Part shown: in pieces, positions 6,903 to 13,829 of the stretch
Position numbering within the stretch: position 1 is the first letter of the stretch
How the letters are laid out: each line of letters starts with the position of its first letter
NCBI GenBank assembly: GCA_026390045.1
Contig: JAPLGR010000221.1
Span: forward strand, 1-21,783
Length of the DNA stretch: 21,783 nucleotides
Source of the DNA: Chloroflexota bacterium
Lineage (GTDB): Bacteria > Chloroflexota > Anaerolineae > Anaerolineales > E44-bin32
Direction of reading: 5' to 3'
Notes under the pieces: generated by a model
Told to the model about the DNA's origin: nothing
The model's input: the letters and a program-made list of their open reading frames with translations, nothing else
Databases searched by the model: none
Program-made: the position numbers and the translations under genes

Positions 6903-8063
6903 ATGATGCCGAACGCGCAGCGCGGCCGGGTGCTGGTGGTGGACGATGACCCGGACCTCCTCGATCTGCTAGCCCGCCAGGTGTTGCAGCCGCTGGGCTA
7001 CCTGGTGCAGACGGCGGATGACGGCGGCGCGGCGATCCAGCACGCCCTCAACTTCGCCCCCGATCTGATTGTCGCCAGCCTGACCCTGCCGGGCCTGAGC
7101 GCGAAGGACCTGCTGGTGGCCATGCGGTCGCAGGGCATGGAAGTGCCGATGCTGGTCACAGCGCCGGAGGGGATGGAGGCAGCCGCCATTCAGGCCTTCC
7201 GGCTGGGTGCGCGCGACTACCTGGTCAAACCCCTGCGCGAAGCCGAGGTCGTCTCGGCCGTTGAACGAGCCCTCGGCGAGGTCCGCCTGCGCAGTGAGAG
7301 GGGCCAGCTGGCCGAGCAGCTGGCCGAGAGCAACCGGGAACTTGAGCGCCGGGTGCGAGAGCTGACCACGCTGTACGGGATCGGCAAGGCGGTTACCTCG
7401 ACCACCAACCAGTCCCAGCTGTTCGCCAAGCTGGTTGACAGCAGCCTGTACGTGACCGAGGCCGACATCGGCTGGGTGCTGCTGGTCGACGACCGGTCGA
7501 AGCAGCTGGTGTTGCGCGCCCAACGCAACCTGCCGCCGGCCGTGGCGGCCCAGCTTCACCACCCGTGGGACGACGGCGTGAGCTCGCTGGTTATGCTCTC
7601 GGGCGAGACGCTGAACATCTACGGCGAGGGGCTGACCAAGTTCAAGATGGCGCGCTTCGGCAAGGCGGCGCTGATCGCGCCGATCAAGGTGCGGGACCAG
7701 CCAATTGGGGTGATCAGCGTCGCGCGGCAGGAACACCGTCCGTTCAGCGAGCGCAGCCAGGCGATGCTCGAAGCCGTGGCGGATTACGCTTCCATCTCGC
7801 TGGTCAATGCTCGACTGTTCGGGGCGCTGGAGGACCGCGCCCGGCGCCTGCAGAAAGCGATCGAAGATGCCCAGACCGGCGCGCCGGTCAGCAGCGAAAT
7901 GCTTGGACTCATTGACCGCCGACTGCGCCACATCCAGGGGGAAGTGGCCCACCTGTTGACCGTTGTTCAGGAACCCGGGCTGCGCGCCCCGCTGGAAGCC
8001 ATCGGACACGACCTCGAAAGCGTCCTCAATCAGATGGGCAAGCCGCCCGCGCGTCCGGCCTAG
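6903..8063 (+). CDS. Pseudo-receiver (REC) plus GAF domain signalling protein
   Basis: A 386-residue protein with an N-terminal receiver-like domain (about 8-125), a helical linker (about 130-165), a GAF domain (about 165-310) and a helical tail without HisKA, HATPase, GGDEF or HTH motifs. The receiver keeps the acid pocket (DDD 14-16), the switch Thr86 (MLVTA) and Lys109 (YLVKP). The phospho-acceptor position reads Ser59 (DLIVASLTLPG, where a normal receiver has Asp), so phosphorylation is not expected. Its front half resembles that of the kinase encoded 100 bp downstream, suggesting a tandem paralogue. A likely role is a ligand-sensing or scaffolding partner of that kinase (inference). ATG 6903 and ATG 6906 are both possible. 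There is no ribosome site. Confidence 0.9.
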   Translation: MMPNAQRGRVLVVDDDPDLLDLLARQVLQPLGYLVQTADDGGAAIQHALNFAPDLIVASLTLPGLSAKDLLVAMRSQGMEVPMLVTAPEGMEAAAIQAFRLGARDYLVKPLREAEVVSAVERALGEVRLRSERGQLAEQLAESNRELERRVRELTTLYGIGKAVTSTTNQSQLFAKLVDSSLYVTEADIGWVLLVDDRSKQLVLRAQRNLPPAVAAQLHHPWDDGVSSLVMLSGETLNIYGEGLTKFKMARFGKAALIAPIKVRDQPIGVISVARQEHRPFSERSQAMLEAVADYASISLVNARLFGALEDRARRLQKAIEDAQTGAPVSSEMLGLIDRRLRHIQGEVAHLLTVVQEPGLRAPLEAIGHDLESVLNQMGKPPARPA

Positions 8064-8163
8064 TCCGGAAGCTCACGGAAGTACCATATCGGCGGAACCC
8101 CCGGGCGTGGTAGTGTTCAGAGCGTGATTGCGGCGGCTCCGGCCCGCCGTCCTCTGGGGTAGT

Positions 8164-10080
8164 ATGGGCGAAACCATCCTGATTGCCGACGACTCAGCTG
8201 AGATCCGCAAGTTCCTCGAACAGACCGTCCTCATGCCTGCCGGGTATACGGTGTACTCCGTCGGCGACGGTATGTCAGCGCTGACGCTGATCCGCGAGCT
8301 GCGGCCCGACGTTGTCTTGGCCGACCAACACATGCCGAGCCTCAAGGGCCTGGACCTGATCCGCCGGGTCAAGCGCGATCTCCCCATGTTACCCATGATC
8401 CTGATGACGGCTGAAGGCTCGGAGGCGCTCGCGGTCGATGCGATGCGCGCCGGCGCGGTCGACTACCTGGTGAAGCCATTCGATGCAGAACACCTGCTAG
8501 CGGCTGTTGGGCGTGCCCTGGCGGCCGCGCGGCGTGGTACGGACGTGCTCAAAGCCCAGGCTGAGGCGCGCGCCGGAGCACAGTCCCTCGAGCACCAACT
8601 GCACGAACTCGAGGCCCTGGCGCACATCGGACGTACCGTCACCGCCATGCTCGACCTGGATCAGGTGCTGACCACGGTCGTCGAATCCGCTGTTGGCCTG
8701 ACCGAGGCCGAGGAAGGCAGCCTGCTGCTCCTCGACGAGGAAAGCGGCGAGCTGACCATGCGGGCATCGATGAACTTCGACGACGAGTTCGCCCGGACCT
8801 TCCGGCTCAGGGTGGAGGACTCGCTGGCCGGACAGGTGATCGCCACGGGCCAGCCGGTGATCCTGGATGAGGGCGCCCCCCAGAAGATCAAGACCTCCTA
8901 CCTGGTGCACTCGCTGCTGTACGTTCCGCTGCGCGCTCGCGGGCGGACGATCGGCGTGCTGGGCGTGGACAACCGTAAGGCCGGACGCACGCTGACCAAG
9001 GAAGACATGACCGTCGTGATGGCGATGGCCGATTATGCTGCCATCGCCATTGAGAACGCCCGCCTGTTCAACCGCTCCGAATCGGAACGAGTCCAGCTGG
9101 AGACGATCCTGGCGCAAACAGAAGATGGCGTGATCGTCGTGGACGCGGAAAACCGCCTGTTGCTGATCAACCGGTCGGCAGCGGAGGCCCTGGAGGCGCA
9201 TGAGCCTCTTGTGGGGCGCTCGCTGGTGGAAACGCTTGAGCATCCGCAGGTCCTGGCGCTGCTGCGGGCACCAGGAAACGCGCCGCGGCGGGAGGAGATC
9301 GAGCTGAAGGACGGCCGCGTGGTCAACGCTCAGCGAACGCCGATCGAGGGCGTGGGCCAGGCACTGGTGATGCAGGACATCACGCATCTCAAGGAGCTCG
9401 ATCGGATCAAGTCGGAGTTTGTCACCACGGTCTCCCACGATCTGCGATCGCCGCTGACTGCCATCCTTGGCTATGTGGAGTTGATTGACCGGACGGGCCC
9501 GATCAACGATCAGCAGCGTGAGTTCATCCGGCGGGTGGGCTCGAGCGTGGAGCAGATCACGGCGCTGATCTCGGACCTGCTGGACCTGGGTCGCATCGAG
9601 GCCGGGCTGGACAGCGCGCGCGAGAACACGCCGTTGACGGTCCTGGCGCGCTATGCCGTTGAGACGCTGCGCAACACCGCGGACATGCGGAAGGTGACGC
9701 TGGAGGTGAACCTGCCTGAGGATCTGCCACTGGTCAACGGCGATCCGATCCGGCTGCGGCAGATGATCGGCAACCTGCTGGACAATGCCGTCAAGTACAC
9801 GCCGGCCGGGGGTCATGTGGGAATCGAGGCCGTTGCAGAAGCGGACCAGGTGATCCTGCGCATAACAGACACCGGCCCGGGGATCTCTCCTGCCGATCAG
9901 CCCTATCTGTTTGACAAGTTCTTCCGCGCTTCCAACGCGCCGGATGACGTCTCCGGCACGGGCCTGGGATTGTCGATCGTCAAGTCCATCGTGGACAGCC
10001 ACAATGGCCGCATCTGGGTAGATTCTGCGCTGGGCAAGGGCTCGCGCTTCACCGTCGTGCTGCCGGCGGTTGCCCCCTGA
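8164..10080 (+). CDS. Hybrid sensor histidine kinase: REC-GAF-PAS-HisKA-HATPase
   Basis: A cytosolic 638-residue kinase with no transmembrane segment. The receiver (1-122) has acid pair D9/D10, phospho-acceptor Asp54 (VVLADQHMP), Thr82 and Lys104. The GAF domain spans about 145-302 and a PAS domain about 310-408 (DGVIVVDAENRLLLIN). HisKA has His425 in FVTTVSHDLRSPL. HATPase has N-box NLLDNAVKYT (537-546), G1 DTGPGI (569-574), F-box YLFDKFFR and G2 GTGLGLSI (598-605). All catalytic elements are present. ATG 8164 begins MGETILIADD, which fits the first receiver strand. The TTG at 8128 would add unrelated residues. The ribosome site is weak. Its partner effector is not in the window. The N-terminal receiver may be phosphorylated by this kinase or by another. 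Confidence 0.95.
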   Translation: MGETILIADDSAEIRKFLEQTVLMPAGYTVYSVGDGMSALTLIRELRPDVVLADQHMPSLKGLDLIRRVKRDLPMLPMILMTAEGSEALAVDAMRAGAVDYLVKPFDAEHLLAAVGRALAAARRGTDVLKAQAEARAGAQSLEHQLHELEALAHIGRTVTAMLDLDQVLTTVVESAVGLTEAEEGSLLLLDEESGELTMRASMNFDDEFARTFRLRVEDSLAGQVIATGQPVILDEGAPQKIKTSYLVHSLLYVPLRARGRTIGVLGVDNRKAGRTLTKEDMTVVMAMADYAAIAIENARLFNRSESERVQLETILAQTEDGVIVVDAENRLLLINRSAAEALEAHEPLVGRSLVETLEHPQVLALLRAPGNAPRREEIELKDGRVVNAQRTPIEGVGQALVMQDITHLKELDRIKSEFVTTVSHDLRSPLTAILGYVELIDRTGPINDQQREFIRRVGSSVEQITALISDLLDLGRIEAGLDSARENTPLTVLARYAVETLRNTADMRKVTLEVNLPEDLPLVNGDPIRLRQMIGNLLDNAVKYTPAGGHVGIEAVAEADQVILRITDTGPGISPADQPYLFDKFFRASNAPDDVSGTGLGLSIVKSIVDSHNGRIWVDSALGKGSRFTVVLPAVAP

Positions 10081-10114
10081 GCGGGCCTACGAAGAAGGAG
10101 ACGTTCTGACCTCT

Positions 10115-10230
10115 GGCCCTGAAGGCACAGGAGCCTGGGGATGCACAACGCGCTGCTAGCTGCAGCGCGTTGGGGTTAATGGCGCCTCCCCCGGGGCGGT
10201 GAGGGGGTAACCCGGGGGAGGCCTTCGCCA
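10115..10230 (+). ncRNA. Structured leader: three consecutive RNA hairpins
   Basis: No gene lies between 10081 and 10245, but three stems follow each other. A: GGCCCTG/CAGG-A-GCC (10115-10135). B: CAACGCGCTGC, loop TAGCT, GCAGCGCGTTG (10146-10172), 11 perfect pairs. C: a 12-bp stem GCCTCCCCCGGG/CCCGGGGGAGGC (10184-10195 with 10211-10222), extended by TGGC/GCCA (10180-10183 with 10227-10230) across a 4-nt bulge. Stem C ends directly before a very strong ribosome site for a 24-codon ORF. Stem B could terminate the kinase transcript, but it lacks a U-tract. I recognise no riboswitch class. The region is either a terminator-plus-leader or an uncharacterised regulatory RNA. Confidence 0.45.
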
Positions 10231-10245
10231 AAGGAGGAGACAGCG

Positions 10246-10320
10246 ATGAGCGTAGGGGTGCCCCGTCTCACGTCTCCGGTCGCCATAGTACAATTCATCA
10301 CTAGGGACCTCCAATGCTGA
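10246..10320 (+). CDS. 24-residue small ORF with strong ribosome site, unknown
   Basis: ATG 10246 to TGA 10318-10320, product beginning MSVGVPRLTSPVAIVQ and ending in Cys. It is preceded by AAGGAGGAGA (10231-10240), the best Shine-Dalgarno match noticed in this window, 8 nt from the start codon. The peptide is neither strongly hydrophobic nor rich in one amino acid, so it resembles neither a classical type I toxin nor an amino-acid attenuator leader. It lies between three hairpins and a CRP-type palindrome, upstream of the exonuclease gene. The ribosome site strongly suggests translation; function is unknown. It may be a regulatory leader peptide or a small protein. Confidence 0.45.
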   Translation: MSVGVPRLTSPVAIVQFITRDLQC

Positions 10321-10331
10321 AGGTCATTCGG

Positions 10332-10355
10332 CGTATGTGACGTCCTTCACATACG
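10332..10355. promoter_or_regulatory. Perfect CRP/FNR-superfamily-type palindrome
   Basis: CGTATGTGA (10332-10340), 6 bp, TCACATACG (10347-10355): perfect 9-bp arms containing the exact TGTGA-N6-TCACA core bound by CRP and by GlxR-type regulators. The centre is 10343.5. A possible -10, CATAAC at 10374-10379, would put transcription start near 10385-10386 and the palindrome at about -42, the class II activator position. The site lies 74 bp before the ATG of the exonuclease gene. The cognate regulator is not in the window. Confidence 0.5.
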
Positions 10356-10428
10356 GATTATGTTCAGTTCCGGCATAACGTGCACAGAGACACGTGCCAT
10401 TGAGAGTTGCACGATCCCCTCGAGTGAC

Positions 10429-11691
10429 ATGAGCCCTGAGACCGATCTGCGCAGGAGACTGAGACGCCTCAACCGACGGCCACCCTCGGTGGCCCCGACG
10501 GTGATACCTCGCGAGGCATCGGCTGGAACTCTGGACGGTGAGGAGATCGCCACGCCGGTTGGGACTGCATACCGGATGCAGCGTTCGTTCCCATTGGACC
10601 ACCAACATGGACCGGGGCGCCTGTCTGACCTGCTGGTGTACGACTCGGTCCTTGTCTCGGAAGTAGCCCGCCAGCCCGCGCTGGCCCAGGCCAGTATGGA
10701 GGGCCTGCTCTTCCTGGATACCGAGACGACCGGTCTCGCGGGAGGGGCGGGGACGCTGGCCTTCCTGGTGGGAGTGGGGACGTTCACGGCGGAGGGATTC
10801 CGCCTGCGCCAGTATTTCCTGCGCGATCCTGCCGATGAAGCCGCGATGCTGCATGCTTTGCTGGAAGACCTGGACCTCGCCTCAGGCCTGGTGACCTTCA
10901 ACGGCCAGGCGTTCGACCTGCCCCTCCTCGAATCGCGCTACATCATTGGCCTGCGGCAGCGGCGCGGCCTGCTGACAGTGCCGCACCTTGATCTGCTGCA
11001 TCCGTCCCGCAGGTTGTGGTCGCGCGCCCTGCCGGACTGCGCGATGGGAACCATTGAGCAGCATGTCCTTCACTTGCACCGAAGCGAAGACGACATTCCC
11101 GGTGCGTTGATCCCCGCCCTGTATCTCGAATACCTCAGGACGGGCGCCATTGGGGGCATGCAGCGCGTGATCTATCACAACACTATGGATGTGTTGTCGC
11201 TGGTGGGTGTGGCGACCCAAGTGCTTGGGCGGCACTCCCAGGCAGACCCGGCCCAACTTACTGCCTCGGAAGCCCTGGCAGTCGGACGATGGCACCAGCG
11301 GGCGGGGCGGGTTGATCCGGCCGAGCATGCCCTGCGCTCGGCGGTTGACTCCTCCGAGGGCGATCTGCGTCTGGAGGCGCTGAGGCGTCTGACCGAGTAT
11401 TTGAAGCGCGGCGGCCGAGCGGCAGAGGCGCTGTCCGCGTGGGCGGAGTGGCATGACCGCGCGCCGGCCGATCCCACTCCGTGCCTTGAGCTTGCCAAGT
11501 ACTTCGAATGGGATGCGCGCGACGTGGATCAGGCGTTGTACTGGAGTGAGGAAGCCCAGGTGGCGCTTACTCACTGGCCGGCGGACTGGCGGCGGGATGA
11601 GGTTGCGGCGCGCCTCGCGCACAGGCTTGAGCGGCTGCGGGCGAAGCGGTCTACGCTCTCGGGGGAGCCACGCCGGGCCGCGCTGGCCTAA
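10429..11691 (+). CDS. YprB-like RNase H-fold 3'-5' exonuclease domain protein with TPR-like C-terminus
   Basis: Predicted metal-dependent DEDD-type nuclease. With the start at 10429 (MSPETDLRRRLRRLNR) the product is 420 aa. The nuclease domain covers about 90-270: FLDTETTGL (D97, E99), TFNGQAFDLPLLESRY (D163), HLDLLHPSRRLW, and the final YHNTMDVLSLV (H250, D254), giving the four acidic metal ligands. About residues 280-400 are helical repeats with alternating Ala/Leu/Trp, probably TPR-like. An in-frame ATG at 10360 would add 23 residues, but that start overlaps a likely promoter region just after the CRP-like palindrome and has no ribosome site, so I prefer 10429. The start itself has only a weak ribosome site. 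The stop codon overlaps that of the convergent chelatase-like gene by two bases. Confidence 0.88.
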   Translation: MSPETDLRRRLRRLNRRPPSVAPTVIPREASAGTLDGEEIATPVGTAYRMQRSFPLDHQHGPGRLSDLLVYDSVLVSEVARQPALAQASMEGLLFLDTETTGLAGGAGTLAFLVGVGTFTAEGFRLRQYFLRDPADEAAMLHALLEDLDLASGLVTFNGQAFDLPLLESRYIIGLRQRRGLLTVPHLDLLHPSRRLWSRALPDCAMGTIEQHVLHLHRSEDDIPGALIPALYLEYLRTGAIGGMQRVIYHNTMDVLSLVGVATQVLGRHSQADPAQLTASEALAVGRWHQRAGRVDPAEHALRSAVDSSEGDLRLEALRRLTEYLKRGGRAAEALSAWAEWHDRAPADPTPCLELAKYFEWDARDVDQALYWSEEAQVALTHWPADWRRDEVAARLAHRLERLRAKRSTLSGEPRRAALA

Positions 11692-13662
11692 GACTGCGCG
11701 GGTGCAGTCGCTGCGTTGAGTTCCTTGCGCACGGTCTGGTAGAGGTGCTCAGCCTTAAGCTCGTGCAGCGTATAGCACGGGCCGCCCAGGTGATCGGCCA
11801 GCGCGCGCGCTAGGCCCTGGTCAAACGCGGCGTGCTCCATGTTGATCACCACGTTGCGCACGTCATGCGCCCGCAGCAAGTCGGCGACCTGATGGGCCTC
11901 TTCCTGGGGGGGCAGGCTGCTCATGGCGACGTTCCCTGCACCGTCGGTCAGGAGGATCATCAACGGCTGCACGTCGGGGTGCACGATCTTTTCCTGCTGT
12001 AGCGTCTCGAGCGCCAGTTGCAGGCCGGCCGAGAGCGGTGTCTTGCCGCCGACGGGGATATCCGCCAGGGCGCGCTGAGCGAGCTGCACTGAATTGGTCG
12101 GGGGCAGGACCGTCAGGGCGCGATCCTTCTGGAAGACAATCAGGCCGACACGGTCGCGGCGCTGATAGGCATCGGTGAGCAGCGAGAGGATGGCCCCCTT
12201 GGTCGCCGACATGCGTTCTGCAACGGCCATCGACCACGATGCGTCGACGACGAACAGGATCAGGTTGGCGGCCTTGCGTACCCGGACCTTGCGCTGCAGG
12301 TCGGAGCGCTCGATGGCGAAGGCCACGCGCCGGCGCTGATCCTGGCGGCGGATCTGATACGGCGCGGCTGCCCTCAGCGTGGCGTCGAAGGCGATATCGG
12401 ACGTGGCTCCGTCGGCAGGGCGGGCAGTGATGTAACGCCCGCGCTTGCGATCGGTGTGGGTCTGGGTGCGGCGGCCGCCCAGGCGGCGAGTCATGCGATC
12501 GAGCTGCCCCTCCAGCCGGCGCGGCTGAAAGGACTCGCCAGTCTTGACCTTCTCGCCGCCCTCCCACCAGTTGGACTGCAGTGAGTCCAACGGTGACGGC
12601 GCCGCCGGCTCGGCCAGGCCGCGGCGCTGCTCGGCTTCGGTTGCCTCGCGGGCTACGCCACGCGGTTCACCTTTTTTTTTATCGGCAGGTGTGTCTTCGG
12701 AGGCTGGCTCCGACTCGCTGGCGGCGCCGACCTGGGCCTGCACTTGGTCGATGCGGGCCTGCAAGTCCTCCAGGCTGACCTCGGACTGGTGGAACGGTCC
12801 CCGTCGCAGGCGGTGGGGGAGAGCAAGTTCGGCGGCCAGAGCGATGTCGAGATCTTTGATGGCCGTTCGACCCTCAAAGGCCGCCTGCGCCCGCGCCGCC
12901 TTCAGGATCACCAGGTCGGCACGGTGGCCGTCCACCTGAAGCGAGGAAGTCAGCGCGGCAATGGACAGCAGATCGCGCTTGCTGTAAGTCACGCGGTCAA
13001 TCAAACGGCGTGCGGCTTCGATCTGGCGAGAGAGAGCTTCTTCCTGTGGTAGCCACTGGGTGCGGAAGCCCTCGGGGTCGGCCTCAAAGGCCAGGTTGCG
13101 TTCGATGATCGCCACGCGGTCTGCCAGTGCATTGATGCCCCGGATGTCGACCGACAGGGCGAAGCGGTCGAGCAGCTGGGGCCGTAGGTCGCCCTCCTCG
13201 GGATTCATGGTTCCGACCAGGATGTAGCTTGACCTCGTCGATGTAGAGCAAGCCGCGGTTGGCGGCGGCGAGGACGCCGGGCTCAAAGCGGCGCTCGCCG
13301 CGCTTGATGGCCGCCTCGATGTCCAGCGTTCCCACGACGCGGTCCTCGGTGGCCGAGACAGGCAGATCGACGAAGGACGTGCGCCGCATCTTGGTGGGGA
13401 GGTTTTCGCCGGAGGCGGCGCGCTCCCGGCATTCGGTGCACCACGTGGTCGGCTGATCCGGGTCGCACCCGAAACGGCAGTCTGCCACGACCTGGACTTC
13501 CGGAAGCAGAGCCGCTAGGGCGCGCGCCGCGGTGGACTTGGCGGTGCCGCGCTCGCCGCGAATCAGGACGCCGCCGATGCGCGGGTTGACCGCGTTGAGC
13601 AACAGGGCGCGGCGCATTCGCTCTTGGCCTACAACGGCGGTGAACGGGTAAACCGCGCTCAT
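11688..13662 (-). pseudogene. AAA+/VWA metal-chelatase-like protein (ChlI-ChlD fusion type), broken by an internal deletion and frameshift
   Basis: Related to magnesium- and cobalt-chelatase ATPase subunits fused to a von Willebrand A domain. The 5' part starts at ATG 13662 (MSAVYPFTAVVGQ): Walker A GERGTAKST at 36-44, four cysteines C62/C66/C75/C78 in an insert seen in fused chelatase ATPases, and Walker B LLYIDEV at 138-144. At 13231 this frame stops making sense. After seven bases (13224-13230) the protein resumes in another frame with ILVGTMNPEEGDLRPQLLDR and runs to the stop at 11688. Family members have about 35 residues between DEV and ILVG, so about 98 nt appear lost, with a frameshift. 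The 3' part has a charged linker and a VWA domain with MIDAS DASWS (Asp codon 12244-12246) and LTDGAGN. Natural decay or an assembly error are both possible. Confidence 0.85.
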
Positions 13663-13678
13663 CGGGGACTCCGCAGGC

Positions 13679-13684
13679 ATTATA
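13679..13684 (-). promoter_or_regulatory. Probable -10 element of the chelatase-like gene
   Basis: Perfect TATAAT on the minus strand (13684-13679), about 17 nt before the ATG at 13662, so the leader would be near 10 nt. CGGAG lies before the start codon. No good -35 is found at 16-18 bp. Confidence 0.4.
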
Positions 13685-13767
13685 CCGCGCCGAGGAAGGT
13701 GCGCGGCTGCACGGGACACGGACGCGCGACTCAATCGACATAGCAGCCGTCGGTCTTTCGCCGTCCG

Positions 13768-13796
13768 TTGTCAAGACCGCGGTCTACCCTTATAAT
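13768..13796 (+). promoter_or_regulatory. Strong promoter of the S1-domain gene with a palindrome in its spacer
   Basis: TTGTCA (13768-13773), 17 bp, TATAAT (13791-13796): 11 of 12 consensus bases, with predicted start near 13803 and a leader of about 27 nt. The spacer contains the perfect 12-bp palindrome AGACCGCGGTCT (13774-13785), directly abutting the -35. A protein bound there would block or remodel the promoter. An operator role is inference. Confidence 0.7.
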
Positions 13797-13829
13797 CCCT
13801 CTCATCCTGATCCGGAAAAGGCGTTGTTC

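Noticed and set aside
5578..6906. 442-codon plus-strand open frame
   Set aside because: Antisense to the dnaJ-like and htrA genes, both with complete motifs and ribosome sites.
8128..8163. TTG start for the hybrid kinase
   Set aside because: It adds 12 residues that do not belong to the receiver fold. MGETILIADD at 8164 is the natural first strand.
8497..10002. 501-codon minus-strand open frame
   Set aside because: Antisense to the hybrid kinase, which has every catalytic box in place.
10115..10245. Known riboswitch (c-di-GMP, c-di-AMP, TPP, fluoride, ZTP)
   Set aside because: None of the conserved core sequences of these classes could be found. The stems are kept as an unclassified structured region.
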